Counted from the stretch's first letter, positions 44,706-55,007 are shown. The stretch: 64,000 bases of DNA from Geothrix rubra (GCF_030268065.1 NZ_BSDD01000004.1:248001-312000), one strand, 5' to 3'. Numbers and translations: made by a program. The notes: generated by a model from the letters alone, not told the origin.

Positions 44706-45575
44706 ATGCTCAAGGAACGATCCGCCTTCGCCCTGCCGGGCCTGCCCGTCCTGCTCCTGGCCCTGCTGCTGGTCCTGGGGGCCCTCGGCCTCACCCTCCA
44801 GGCCGCCGTCCAGAACGACCCCGGCCGCCTGGCCTACACCCTGCCGGTGCTGGTGGTGGGGATCTTCATCCTCACGGGCCTCTTCGTGGTGAACCCCAAC
44901 GAGGCCGTGGCCCTGCAGCTCTTCGGCGACTACCGGGGCACCGTGCGCCAGGAGGGCATGGCCTGGGCCAACCCCTTTCTCAGCAAGCGGAAGATCAGCA
45001 CCAAGGTCCGCAGCTTCGAGAGCCAGCGCCTCAAGGTGAACGACCAGGACGGCAACCCCGTGGAGATCGCCGCCATCATCGTGTGGCGCGTGGTGGACAC
45101 GGCCGAGGCCCTCTTCGAGGTGGAGGACTGCGAGAAGTACGTCACCGTGCAGAGCGAGGCCGCCCTGCGGGCCCTGGCCTCCCACTTCCCCTACGACGCC
45201 CACGAGGCGGGCCAGCTCTCCCTGCGCGGCAGCACGGATGAGGTGGCCGCCAAGCTCAAGATGGAATTGCAGCGCGTGCTGGCCCAGGCCGGCGTGGAGG
45301 TGCAGGGCGCCCGCATCAGCCACCTGGCCTACGCCCCGGAGATCGCCCAGGCCATGCTGCAGCGCCAGCAGGCCGCGGCCATCATCGCCGCCCGACAGAA
45401 GATCGTGGAGGGCGCCGTGGGCATGGTGGAGATGGCCCTGGCCATGCTCGCGGAGAAGGGCACCGTCCAGCTCGACGAGGAGCGCAAGGCCGCCATGGTC
45501 TCCAACCTGCTGGTGGTGCTCTGCAGCGAGCGCTCGGCCAATCCCGTGGTGAACGCCGGCACGCTCTATCATTAG
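44706..45575 (+). CDS. SPFH/Band-7 (stomatin-like) membrane protein
   Basis: 289 residues. Two N-terminal membrane helices (about 12-35 and 45-65) precede the SPFH domain ([20 protein letters not shown] through [32 protein letters not shown]), ending with a helical oligomerisation region. SPFH proteins assemble into membrane microdomain cages. ATG 44706 has GGAGG at 44696-44700; an upstream in-frame ATG (44694) overlaps that site and is less likely. Confidence 0.9.
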   Translation: MLKERSAFALPGLPVLLLALLLVLGALGLTLQAAVQNDPGRLAYTLPVLVVGIFILTGLFVVNPNEAVALQLFGDYRGTVRQEGMAWANPFLSKRKISTKVRSFESQRLKVNDQDGNPVEIAAIIVWRVVDTAEALFEVEDCEKYVTVQSEAALRALASHFPYDAHEAGQLSLRGSTDEVAAKLKMELQRVLAQAGVEVQGARISHLAYAPEIAQAMLQRQQAAAIIAARQKIVEGAVGMVEMALAMLAEKGTVQLDEERKAAMVSNLLVVLCSERSANPVVNAGTLYH

Positions 45576-45580
45576 CGCCC

Positions 45581-45760
45581 ATGGCCGAGCGCAAGCCCTT
45601 CCTCCTCCGCACCGACCCCGCGCTGCTGGACGCCCTGCAGCGCTGGGCCGATGAGGAGCTGCGCAGCCTCAACGGCCAGATCGAGTACCTCCTGCGCCAG
45701 GCCCTCCAGCGGGAGGGGCACCTGAAGGCCCCCAAGCCGCCCCGGAAGCCCGCCCCGTGA
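45581..45760 (+). CDS. Small ribbon-helix-helix (Arc-like) DNA-binding protein
   Basis: 59 residues, short enough to be missed by common length cut-offs. It reads MAERKPFLLRTDPALLDALQ, then WADEELRSLNGQIEYLLRQAL and a Pro/Lys tail. This is the beta strand plus two helices of the Arc/MetJ fold, with NGQIEYLLRQAL close to the Arc second-helix consensus. It starts 5 bp after the SPFH stop, and its TGA overlaps the next gene's GTG. SPFH-RHH gene pairs recur in bacteria; the role is unclear. Confidence 0.85.
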   Translation: MAERKPFLLRTDPALLDALQRWADEELRSLNGQIEYLLRQALQREGHLKAPKPPRKPAP

Positions 45761-46560
45761 ACCCCCTGGCCCTCCAGCTCGCGGCGGACCTCGGCGGCAC
45801 GCTGCTCTCGGCCCCCGGCGGCAGCCTGCTGCTGGTGGAGCGCCTGGGCCCGCACACGGCGCCCCGGGTGGCGGTGCTGGGCCGGACGGCGGAGGACCTG
45901 GGCCCGGCCCTCGCGGCCATCGCCGCCCTCCAGGCCCGGGACCTGCCCCTCACCCTCGTGGGCCTGCTGGCCCTGGACTGCGACCTGGCGGCGGCCCTGG
46001 ACCTGCACCGGCGGCGCATCGGCGCCCTGGTGGCGGCCCTGGACGCGGGCCTGCCCTGGCTGGACGGGCGGCCCATGCTGCCCCGCCGCCTGCCGGGCCG
46101 CGTCTACCGCACCGTGCCCGTGGCCCTGGACAAGGCGCCCCTGGGCCCCCTGGAGAAGGCGGAGCTGAAGCAGTTCCTGGCGGGCTGGGACAAGGCCCGG
46201 CGCAAGATGACCTTCCGCCGCCCCGAGTGGCGGGAGGCGCCGGATCACGAGGCCCACGGCGGCTTCGAGGCCGACCTCTGGCCCGGCGTGCCCGTGCCGC
46301 CGGGCGCCGAGCTGCGGGTGCCGCCCCTGGAGCTGCCCGTGGGCACGCCCCTGGCCGATGCGCTCCGCGGGGCCCTGCGCACGGCCCTGGGCCAGCCCGT
46401 CCCCATCCTGCCCCTGCCCGCGGATCCTGCGCCCCTCCACGCCCTGCGCGCCCTCACCCGCGACGCCGCCGCCTTCCGCGGCCCCGCCCGCGCCTGGGAG
46501 CTGGCCCTGGAGGCCCTGGCCCGCCTGCCCGCCCCGCCGCACTTCTGCGCGCGGTGCTGA
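45757..46560 (+). CDS. Uncharacterised protein, third gene of the SPFH operon
   Basis: 267 residues, GTG 45757 overlapping the previous stop (GTGA). No signal peptide or membrane helix. The N-terminal 90 residues look alpha/beta (VAVLGRTAEDLGPALAAIAAL). The middle is basic (GWDKARRKMTFRRPEW), and the C-terminus ends HFCARC. No family was recognised. Tight coupling implies a shared role with the SPFH and RHH proteins. Confidence 0.7.
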   Translation: MNPLALQLAADLGGTLLSAPGGSLLLVERLGPHTAPRVAVLGRTAEDLGPALAAIAALQARDLPLTLVGLLALDCDLAAALDLHRRRIGALVAALDAGLPWLDGRPMLPRRLPGRVYRTVPVALDKAPLGPLEKAELKQFLAGWDKARRKMTFRRPEWREAPDHEAHGGFEADLWPGVPVPPGAELRVPPLELPVGTPLADALRGALRTALGQPVPILPLPADPAPLHALRALTRDAAAFRGPARAWELALEALARLPAPPHFCARC

Positions 46561-46594
46561 GGCGGGATCCGGCGTTCCAGAAAGACCAAAAGCC

Positions 46595-46709
46595 CACCGC
46601 CAAGACGCCAAGAACGGCAAAAGCAAAGCCTGTTGTCTTGCTTGGCGTCCTCTCGGTATCCGCTCTGCGGATACGCGAGAAGAAACGATACCTGGCGTCT
46701 TGGCGGTGA
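46595..46709. repeat. Periodic palindrome, GCCAAG subtype, carrying an inserted hairpin
   Basis: Left arm CACCGCCAAGACGCCAAGAA (46595-46614), right arm split into CTTGGCGTCC (46641-46650) and CTGGCGTCTTGGCGGTG (46692-46708). Between the two right-arm parts lies a separate hairpin at 46651-46680: TCTCG+GTATCCGC, loop TCT, GCGGATAC, bulged G, CGAGA. No gene was found in this 257-bp gap. Confidence 0.75.
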
Positions 46710-46817
46710 TCCGTTCGTCATTTGGATGCGAAATCGCTCCGTCCCTTCGCACGGACCCACGGCGCTGGATCTAGAATCCAGGGAAGATTTCCCCTGAAAC
46801 CTCCCTCCGGAAGCCCC

Positions 46818-48140
<1,323 letters not shown>

Positions 48141-48267
48141 GGCCTCCAGTTCGGCCACCGTTCGCCCCCGGGTCCGACCCCGTTCGGGGGGAAACCGACC
48201 CGAGGGTCGGGGATGCGGGCATCCTGGGCCCAGCCTCCCCCGGCGCCCCCCCTTTCCAGGAGCCTCC

Positions 48268-48828
48268 GTGAAAGCCCTCCTCCCCCTGATCCTCGCCCTT
48301 CCCCTGGCCGCCCAGAGCTTCGAAGTGGGCGTGAACGTCTCGCGGCAAACGTACACCCGTTCCTCCGCGCCCGGCTTCCCCGGGCACCCCGATCCCGTGG
48401 TCTTCGACTACGACGCGAAGACCGTGGTGGCGGCGCGGGTGGGCTACGCCCTGGTGGACCTGGGTCCCGCCCTCTTCCAGGTGACGGCCGCCTACCAGCC
48501 CAAGGCCGACACCGACCTGAAGCCCAACGGCGTCACCGTCCCCACCACCCTCAGCTCCGAGTACTGGGGCGTGGGCGCGATGTTCAACTTCAAGGCCCTG
48601 GTGTCCGTGGGCGCCGGCGTCGACTACCGCTTCGAGAAGGCCACCCTGTCGAACGTCACCACCGCCGATTACACCTTCAGCCGCCCCTGGGCCCGGGCGA
48701 ATGTGGGCTATGCCTTCCCCACCCCCGTCGTGAAACCCTTCCTCACCCTCGAAGTGGCCGCCCCCCTCACCAAGAACGACCACGGCCCCGAGCTGCAGGT
48801 GGGCCTCTACGCCGGGCTCCGATTCTGA
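48268..48828 (+). CDS. Small outer membrane beta-barrel protein
   Basis: 186 residues from GTG 48268 with CAGGAG nearby. Signal peptide MKALLPLILALPLAAQ, then about eight amphipathic strands ending GLYAGLRF. Similar in size and style to the barrel at 699, but not obviously a duplicate. Function unknown. Confidence 0.78.
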   Translation: MKALLPLILALPLAAQSFEVGVNVSRQTYTRSSAPGFPGHPDPVVFDYDAKTVVAARVGYALVDLGPALFQVTAAYQPKADTDLKPNGVTVPTTLSSEYWGVGAMFNFKALVSVGAGVDYRFEKATLSNVTTADYTFSRPWARANVGYAFPTPVVKPFLTLEVAAPLTKNDHGPELQVGLYAGLRF

Positions 48829-48926
48829 ACGCGGACGGCCACCCTCTCTCGACACCCCGTTTTGACTCGCCCTCACTCCCGGCTCTGTGTAGTCGTGGCC
48901 GGTCGATTTCTTTCGTCAGGACGCCC

Positions 48927-50129
48927 ATGCGCATCGCCCCACTCTGCCTGTCCCTGCTGTCCCTGCTGTCCCTCCTGCCCCTGACGGCTCAGCAGACACC
49001 CCAAGACGTCGTTTCGGCGGTGAAGGAGATCCAGGCCCTCTGGCCGAAGAAGGCCTTCCCGGAGGCGGCTCGACGCCTGCAGGAGGTCGTCCAGTCTCCG
49101 GGGTTCCGCGGCCTCAGCCCCCTTGCCCAGGCGAACATCCACTACGACCTCGCGTGCGCCTATGCCCGCCTGGGGCGCCGTTCCGAAGCGCTGGCCTTCC
49201 TGGGCGTGGCTGCGGGCGAGGGGTTCCGCGATGGCGCGCACATGAAGGTGGACGAGGATCTGGCCGACCTCCGGAAGGAGTCTGGGTTCCTGGCCCTGGC
49301 CACCCTCCTCGAATCCCGGAGCCATGCGGCCCTTCTCCGGCAGCACAGCGCCTATGGAACGGGGCCCGCACCCACCATCGCCTTCCAGTTCCAGGCCAAG
49401 GACGCGCCGGAACTCGCCCGCTTCCGCGAGACCTATCACCTCGAGAAGGTGGCGGGCCAGGGCGACGAGGTTTCGCGGGTGCTCAACCTCCTCCATTGGG
49501 TGCATGCCCAGGTGCGCCATGACGGGAACGCCGAGAACCCGTCGCCCCGGAACGCGGAACACCTGATCGACGTCTGCAGGAAGGAGGGGCGGGCCCTCAA
49601 CTGCCGCATGATGGCGACCATCCTCAGCGAGGCCTGCCTCTCCCTGGGAATCCCCGCCCGCCACGTCACCTGCCTGCCCCTGGATACCCAGGATCCGGAC
49701 TGTCACGTGATCACCGCCGCCTGGGTGGAACCCCTCCACAAGTGGATCTACCTGGACCCCACCTTTAACGCCACGTGGACGGATCCCGAAGGGCACCTCC
49801 TATCGGTTCCCGAGGTCCGGGCGCGCTTGGTGGCGGGAGCGCCCCTGTTGCTTTCCAAAGACGCCAACTGGAATGGAAAGCCGAAGGACCCAGGGGAATA
49901 CTTCGACTACATGGCCAAGAACCTCGTCAAGCTGCAGTGCCCCAGCGTCAGCGCCTACGGCTACGAATCCTGGAATGAGCCCGCCACTTACATCGAACTC
50001 GATCCGCTGACGATCCCCGATTCGAAGGGCTACCACGTGACCGTCACGCACGATCCCGACTGGTTCTGGTCGAAGCCCGCCGCGCCCGTCCGGCTGGTCG
50101 AGCCGGGTTCCGCGTCAGCCGCCCACTGA
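48927..50129 (+). CDS. Secreted transglutaminase-like protein with N-terminal helical repeats
   Basis: 400 residues. Signal peptide 1-21; TPR-like helices about 25-120 (ANIHYDLACAYARLGRRSEALAFL). The transglutaminase core follows, with catalytic Cys in GRALNCRMMATILSEACLSLGIPAR, His in DCHVITAAWV and Asp in WIYLDPTFN. All three catalytic residues are present, so a peptidase or transferase activity in the periplasm is possible. The codon use is slightly less GC-extreme than the neighbours. Confidence 0.82.
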   Translation: MRIAPLCLSLLSLLSLLPLTAQQTPQDVVSAVKEIQALWPKKAFPEAARRLQEVVQSPGFRGLSPLAQANIHYDLACAYARLGRRSEALAFLGVAAGEGFRDGAHMKVDEDLADLRKESGFLALATLLESRSHAALLRQHSAYGTGPAPTIAFQFQAKDAPELARFRETYHLEKVAGQGDEVSRVLNLLHWVHAQVRHDGNAENPSPRNAEHLIDVCRKEGRALNCRMMATILSEACLSLGIPARHVTCLPLDTQDPDCHVITAAWVEPLHKWIYLDPTFNATWTDPEGHLLSVPEVRARLVAGAPLLLSKDANWNGKPKDPGEYFDYMAKNLVKLQCPSVSAYGYESWNEPATYIELDPLTIPDSKGYHVTVTHDPDWFWSKPAAPVRLVEPGSASAAH

Positions 50130-50175
50130 AATACACACGCCCGACCGCGGCGCCGATTCCCCGAGGAGGTCCGAC

Positions 50176-50715
50176 ATGAAACCAGCCGCATGGGCGCTCA
50201 TTCCCCTCCTGCTGGGGGTGGGATGCACCACGTTCGTCTCGCCCCGGTATGCCGTCTCGGTGGACAACCACACCGCCCTGAAGGCCGCCGGCCTCCACCC
50301 CGTCCGGGTCGGGGACTTCGCCGGGTTCCCCGGGTTCAGCGCCAACTGCCGCACCTGGGGGCCGATTGCCCCGCCGGACCAGCTGACCTTCGAGGGCTAC
50401 ATCCGCAAGGCCTTCGTCGACGAGCTCACGATGGCCTCCCTCTACAGCGACCAGGCCCCGGTCACCCTCACCGGGCGAGTGGATCACCTGGCCTTCTCGT
50501 CGCTGACGGGTGTGACCGGCGGGACCTGGGACATCACCCTCACCCTCACCTCCAGCAACGGCCGCACCCTGACCACCCGCGAGCACTACGAATTCAAGTC
50601 GGGCTACGTGGCCGACACCGCCTGCAAGCAGACGGCCGAGGCCTTCCAGGGCGCGGTCCAGGACCTGATCGGCAAGGTCGCGAAGTCCCCCGACTTCAAG
50701 GCCCTGACCCAGTGA
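50176..50715 (+). CDS. Hypothetical lipoprotein
   Basis: 179 residues. Lipobox LGVGC with Cys17, preceded by MKPAAWALIPLL; GAGGAGG lies just upstream of ATG 50176. The mature part has a conserved-looking YAVSVDNHTALKAAG segment and VTLTGRVDHLAFSSL strands. It resembles small outer-membrane lipoproteins of the DUF4136/CsgG-adjacent kind only in outline. No partner is evident. Confidence 0.75.
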   Translation: MKPAAWALIPLLLGVGCTTFVSPRYAVSVDNHTALKAAGLHPVRVGDFAGFPGFSANCRTWGPIAPPDQLTFEGYIRKAFVDELTMASLYSDQAPVTLTGRVDHLAFSSLTGVTGGTWDITLTLTSSNGRTLTTREHYEFKSGYVADTACKQTAEAFQGAVQDLIGKVAKSPDFKALTQ

Positions 50716-50743
50716 CCTGAGCCGGGGCGCGAACAGCCCCTTC

Positions 50744-51160
50744 GTGGACGGGGGCTGCGGGAAGGGCAAGGCCCGGCTCACGGCCCTGGCGCACGGCTTC
50801 CCCCGCGTGCGGGGCCTCGACTTCTCGGCGGAGCTCTGCGCCGTGGCCCGCCGGAACCTCGAGATCGTGGCGCGCCGGCGGGGGCTCCCCGGCCCCGCCG
50901 AGGTGCTCCCCTGCGACGCCACCGAGTACGTCCTCCAGCCGGACGTCCGGGTGTTCGACCTCTTCAACCCCTTCGACGCCGTGGTCCTGGGCGCCTTCAT
51001 GGACAACCTCGTCCGCTCCCTGGCCCGCGCCCCCCGCCCGAACTGGCGCATCGACGGCTACCCCGACCACGCCCCCGACCTCGAAGCCCGCGCCCCCTTC
51101 CTCCGCCCCACCCACCGCCACGTGCGCGGGACGCCGTTTGCGGTGTATACGGGGGGCTGA
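50744..51160 (+). pseudogene. Truncated class I methyltransferase remnant
   Basis: 138 residues beginning at GTG 50744 inside SAM motif I (VDGGCGKGKARL); normal enzymes have about 60-80 residues before it. The next blocks, RVRGLDFSAELCAVARRNL and DLFNPFDAVVLGAFM, fit the family, but the frame upstream stops at 50714-50716, overlapping the lipoprotein end. The N-terminus is therefore missing and no ribosome site is visible. Most likely a decaying fragment at the edge of the AT-rich islet. Confidence 0.55.
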
Positions 51161-51601
51161 GGGTGGGCTGGAGGCTCTACCGTTCGGACGGCCAAATCGC
51201 CCGTTGGGGCGATTCCCTTGGCGTGGCGCAAGGGACATGTCTTCATATGACCCTTTGGTGATCTTTCTTATCGCGTTTCTTCGGAGGCCTTCGCGTTCCG
51301 GGGACACCCTCGGCGGGACCGAATGCACAGACCACGGCTCGCCGGTGCCTTACCCCATCCCGGCCGTCCAAGCTCGTTCGCTCGGCCACCTAACCATTGA
51401 GCTTCGGGCTCGGAGGTTCCAAGGCGAGGCCGGCCCCTCACCTTCTCCCTTCCACATAGCCTGTTGCTCGCCCAACATCCTCGCACAACGGGCTCAGCCC
51501 AATGGTTCGTTTATTCCTTATTTTACTAATCAAAAGGGTCCAGCGAACGACAAAGCCATTCGGCAAACTCAATCAATTCCGCTAGAATCCCTGGAGTCGA
51601 C
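51161..51601. other. Non-coding transition into the AT-rich islet
   Basis: About 440 bp with no supported gene. G+C falls stepwise from left to right. There are GC-rich stem-like pieces (GAGCTTCGGGCTC at 51399-51411), and a TAGAAT box at 51583-51588 close to the next start. No tRNA, attachment site or repeat pair was recognised. Confidence 0.5.
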
Positions 51602-52321
51602 ATGCCAAGTTTTAAAATTCTTAAGCCGATTCCGTCATGTAATGTAGACATAAAACTCCTAAGACTCATAGAGTATTTATACTCTGATTTTTGCAAACAA
51701 TATCTTTTAACGGAAGTAGATAAAAATGATAAACGTCAATTTTCAATACGTATAATCGACAGCATTGGCACTGAAGTATTTCATTCGGTTGATTCCATTA
51801 TTTATGAAAAATTTCCAGATGAAATCAAAAGAATTGATGTTGATCTTGATGCATATAATTATGACCTCAAGTACAATCTAAGAATTGAATTAAAATTTAC
51901 ACTGCTAAGATCATCTTCTATTTTAGAAATCTATTTTAGTGGAAATGAAGCGCGTTCAGCCTCGATAGCCATGTGCGATAAGATAATGCAAGCAATTAAA
52001 AGCAAAGAAAATGACAACTCACTATATAACCCAACCAACAACGCAGGTTCTCTAATATTTTCTATAAGTTTTGCACCATTTGTTTTAATTATTCCACTTT
52101 CAAAATTTAGTCTCAAATTGTGGTTTATTGTTTTTTATATATCCATTTCTTTGTGGGTTTATCTGTATTTTGGTAAAAAGCTAAAACCATATTGCTTATT
52201 CGATACTCCAAAAAATGATCGTAAAACAGGCTTTGCAAATTGGTTTATTTTTGGTCTAATCGGGTTTTTTCTATTCGGAACTATTCTAACTCTTGCCAGG
52301 CGACAGATCCTTGGATTCTAA
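51602..52321 (+). CDS. Three-helix membrane protein of an AT-rich islet, unknown function
   Basis: 239 residues. Residues 1-140 are soluble and charged (IEYLYSDFCKQYLLTEVDKN, RIDVDLDAYNYDLKYNLRIEL). Helices lie at about 150-166, 171-190 and 213-232. Codons are A/T-ending (AAA, ATT, TTA), unlike all genes before it, a strong sign of transfer. ATG 51602 has CTGGAG upstream. No family was recognised. The TIR gene follows 160 bp later on the same strand with equal composition, so the two probably arrived together. Confidence 0.75.
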   Translation: MPSFKILKPIPSCNVDIKLLRLIEYLYSDFCKQYLLTEVDKNDKRQFSIRIIDSIGTEVFHSVDSIIYEKFPDEIKRIDVDLDAYNYDLKYNLRIELKFTLLRSSSILEIYFSGNEARSASIAMCDKIMQAIKSKENDNSLYNPTNNAGSLIFSISFAPFVLIIPLSKFSLKLWFIVFYISISLWVYLYFGKKLKPYCLFDTPKNDRKTGFANWFIFGLIGFFLFGTILTLARRQILGF

Positions 52322-52481
52322 TTCTGAACTCAACTCGGACCCGACTACACCCACTTCAGCTCTATCCCAACGTACTGTTTCCAGACCTTCTCTCAACACC
52401 TTAATTCAGATGAGGTCAACTCATCTCTAATCGTTATGTATTTCATCATTGTTTAATTAATCACATTTAAGGAGGTCAAAA

Positions 52482-53351
52482 TTGAAAGTTTTTATTAGCT
52501 GGTCTGGGACCACGAGCCACAAGGTTGCCTTGGCTTTACGAGACTGGCTGCCTTCGGTAATACAAACTCTAAAACCATATGTCTCATCTGAAGATATTGA
52601 CAAAGGGGCCCGCTGGTCCTCAGATATTGCCGGAGAACTCGATGCGTCCTCATTTGGAATCCTATGTCTAACGAAAGATAATATCGAAGCACCGTGGCTC
52701 AATTTTGAAGCTGGTGCACTTAGTAAAAGCATCGATAAGAGTCGAGTTTGCCCATTTCTTTTCCGCGTAGATCGATCTGATGTTGAGGGCCCTGTATTGC
52801 AGTTTCAATCTACCATTCATAATCACGATGATGTCCTCAAGCTGGTAAAATCTCTCAACAATGCGTGTCAAAGTGATATTCTTGATGAAATTAGACTTGA
52901 AAAATCATTTGAAGTTTGGTGGCCTAGACTACAGGAAGCCTTATCGTCTATTCCTGATCAACCCTCCGAACCCGAGTATCAACCAGATCAAGAAGAGTCA
53001 AATGTTACTCAAAAGCAAATGAAAGTCTTGGAAGAGATACTTGAATTATCTAGGAACAATCACAAAATTCTGCGTGATCCTACTTCAATTCTTCCTCCAG
53101 GATATGTCGAAGAAGTGTTCGATAGATTTGGAAAATCTAATCATCGTTCTGAACCTGCCGCTCTTGAGGATCTTTATGAACGATGTTCAATGCTTCTTGA
53201 GCACATTTCTTTGAACCGTTCTAACTTCGAAGCCCTCCACCCCGAACTAGACAAATTGATTGTTTTGGCCGAACGCGTTGAATCACCACTTCGATGGCTC
53301 ATGCGTCGGCATGTCCGACCTTCGCGAAGGCCACTGTTCGAGAAATCTTGA
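52482..53351 (+). CDS. TIR-domain protein, probable NAD-cleaving defence effector
   Basis: 289 residues. TIR domain 1-155: beta strand KVFISWSG (2-9), SSEDIDKGARWSSDI (35-49), SFGILCLTKDN (57-67) and WLNFEAGAL (72-80), with Glu76 at the place of the catalytic Glu of NADase TIRs. Residues 165-289 are helical with an acidic linker. TTG 52482 is the start: a perfect AAGGAGG (52469-52475) precedes it and MKVFISW is the exact TIR N-terminus. Such proteins usually kill or arrest infected cells; here the trigger is unknown. Confidence 0.85.
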   Translation: MKVFISWSGTTSHKVALALRDWLPSVIQTLKPYVSSEDIDKGARWSSDIAGELDASSFGILCLTKDNIEAPWLNFEAGALSKSIDKSRVCPFLFRVDRSDVEGPVLQFQSTIHNHDDVLKLVKSLNNACQSDILDEIRLEKSFEVWWPRLQEALSSIPDQPSEPEYQPDQEESNVTQKQMKVLEEILELSRNNHKILRDPTSILPPGYVEEVFDRFGKSNHRSEPAALEDLYERCSMLLEHISLNRSNFEALHPELDKLIVLAERVESPLRWLMRRHVRPSRRPLFEKS

Positions 53352-53493
53352 TACCTAACGAAACACCGGCTACTTCGCTCAACTCGGCCCCCGCAGGCAT
53401 TGTCTCCCGCGACCTCTAAAGCTCTCGATTCCTCGATTTCGCGCATCGCCTCATCGCGGATAGAACCAGCTCTCGTTTCAAAGGCCCCAAAAA

Positions 53494-53524
53494 CCAAGAA
53501 CCGCCCATTCCGGGCGGTTCTTGG
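53494..53524 (-). terminator. Terminator of lpdA
   Basis: Perfect 13-bp stem CCAAGAACCGCCC with a 5-base loop. Read on the minus strand it is followed by a T5 run, giving a classic intrinsic terminator about 35 bp after the lpdA stop. Confidence 0.8.
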
Positions 53525-53557
53525 CCTTTCGGCGCCGCTGCCGGGCGCCCCCCAATC

Positions 53558-54961
53558 CTACATATTCAACGCCCGCCCATACACCGCCCGCGCCGCCTCG
53601 GGGAACACTTCGTTCAGGGTGGGGTGGGGATACATGGTCTGGATGAGCTCGTCCACGGTGAACTCGCCGCCCATCAGCGCCACGCTGGAGGCCACGAGCT
53701 CGGTGGCCTTGGGGCCCAGGATGTGGATGCCGAGGATCTCGCCGTACTGCTTGTCGGCCACGATCTTGATGAAGCCGTGGGGCTCGCCCACGATGTTGGC
53801 CTTGGCCATGGGCGCGAAGGGGAAGGTGCCCACCTGCACGTCATGGCCCTTCTCCCTGGCGGCCTTCTCGCTGAGGCCCACGGTGCCCACCTCGGGATCG
53901 CAGTAGGTGCAGGCGGGGAAGCGGTCGTAGCGCACGGGGTGGGGGTGCACGTCCTTGCCCAGGCTCTGGGCGGCATGCTCGGCGGCCACGATGCCCTCGT
54001 CGCTGGCCACGTGGGCCAGCCAGGGGGTGCGCACGATGTCGCCGATGGCGTAGAGGCCGGGCTCGCCGGTCTGCATGAACCTGTCGATCACCACGCAGCC
54101 CCGGTCCACCTGGGCCTTGGTGGCCTCCAGGCCCACGCCCTCGAGCTTCGGGGCCCGGCCCACGGCCACCAGCAGGTGGCTGCCCACCACCTCGCCGGGG
54201 GTGGCGCCCTCCAGGAAGCAGGTCACGCCGTCGGCCGTCTTCTCGATGCGGGTGATCTTGGTGCCGGTGCGGACGTCCATCTTGTAGGTCTTCTTGAAGA
54301 TCTTGGCCAGCTCCTCGCCGATGGCGGCGTCCTCCAGGGGGAGGATCGTGTCCATGAACTCCACCAGGGTGACCTTCGACCCCAGGCGGCTGAAGACGGA
54401 GGCGAACTCCACGCCGATGGCGCCGGCCCCCAGGATCACCAGGTGGCTGGGCAGCGTGGTGAGGTCCAGGATGTGGTCGCTGTTGAGCACGCGGACGCCG
54501 TCCGTCTCCAGGCCGGGGATGGGCTTGGGGGCCGAGCCCGTGGCCAGGATGATGCGCTTGGCCTCGTGCACCTCGCCCGCCACGTCCACCCGCCCGCCGC
54601 CCAGCAGCTTCCCGAAGCCCTTCAGCACGGTCACCTTGTTCTTCTTCATGAGGAACTCGATGCCCTTGGCGTTCTTCGTGACGATGCGGCCCTTGCGCTT
54701 GACGATGGTCTCCAGGTTCGCCTTCAGGGCCTTGCCGTCCACGCCGTCGATGCCGTAGTCGTCGGCCACCTGCATCTGCTCGAAGCGGTGGGCGGTCTCC
54801 AGCCAGGTCTTGGCGGGGATGCAGCCGCGGTGGAGGCAGGTGCCGCCGAGGACCGGATCCTTCTCCACCAGGGCGGTGCTCAGGCCGAGCTGGGCGCCCC
54901 GGATGGCGGCGATGTAGCCGCCGGGGCCGGAACCGATGACGAGGAGGTCGAACTGGGCCAT
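53558..54961 (-). CDS. lpdA: Dihydrolipoyl dehydrogenase
   Basis: 467 residues. FAD loop VIGSGPGGYIAAIRGAQLG (8-26), redox disulfide GGTCLHRGCIPAK (Cys42/Cys47), NAD loop VILGAGAIGVEFASVF, AIGDIVRTPWLAHVA and the C-terminal HPTLNE base pair residues. It is the E3 of 2-oxoacid dehydrogenase or glycine cleavage complexes. No E1/E2 genes adjoin. The start ATG 54961 follows GGAG; a GGGATGATGG stretch about 20 bp upstream may be part of its promoter. Confidence 0.96.
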   Translation of the reverse strand: MAQFDLLVIGSGPGGYIAAIRGAQLGLSTALVEKDPVLGGTCLHRGCIPAKTWLETAHRFEQMQVADDYGIDGVDGKALKANLETIVKRKGRIVTKNAKGIEFLMKKNKVTVLKGFGKLLGGGRVDVAGEVHEAKRIILATGSAPKPIPGLETDGVRVLNSDHILDLTTLPSHLVILGAGAIGVEFASVFSRLGSKVTLVEFMDTILPLEDAAIGEELAKIFKKTYKMDVRTGTKITRIEKTADGVTCFLEGATPGEVVGSHLLVAVGRAPKLEGVGLEATKAQVDRGCVVIDRFMQTGEPGLYAIGDIVRTPWLAHVASDEGIVAAEHAAQSLGKDVHPHPVRYDRFPACTYCDPEVGTVGLSEKAAREKGHDVQVGTFPFAPMAKANIVGEPHGFIKIVADKQYGEILGIHILGPKATELVASSVALMGGEFTVDELIQTMYPHPTLNEVFPEAARAVYGRALNM

Positions 54962-55007
54962 GGGGACTCCAAAATCCAGCCCCCATCATCCCACAGCCCG
55001 GCGGGCC

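Noticed and set aside
51376-51430. tRNA-like or attachment-site sequence
   Set aside because: The stem-like pieces do not assemble into a cloverleaf, and no T-loop (GTTCRA) is present.
51602-53351. Thoeris defence system
   Set aside because: There is a TIR gene but no ThsA-like SIR2/SLOG protein; the partner is a three-helix membrane protein of unknown fold.
51388-53359. Integron-like attC sites (ACCTAAC at 51388 and 53353) bounding the AT-rich islet
   Set aside because: No partner GTTRRRY core lies at the right distance at either site and the flanks do not fold as attC. The same 7-mer also occurs near the Fic gene, so chance is likely.
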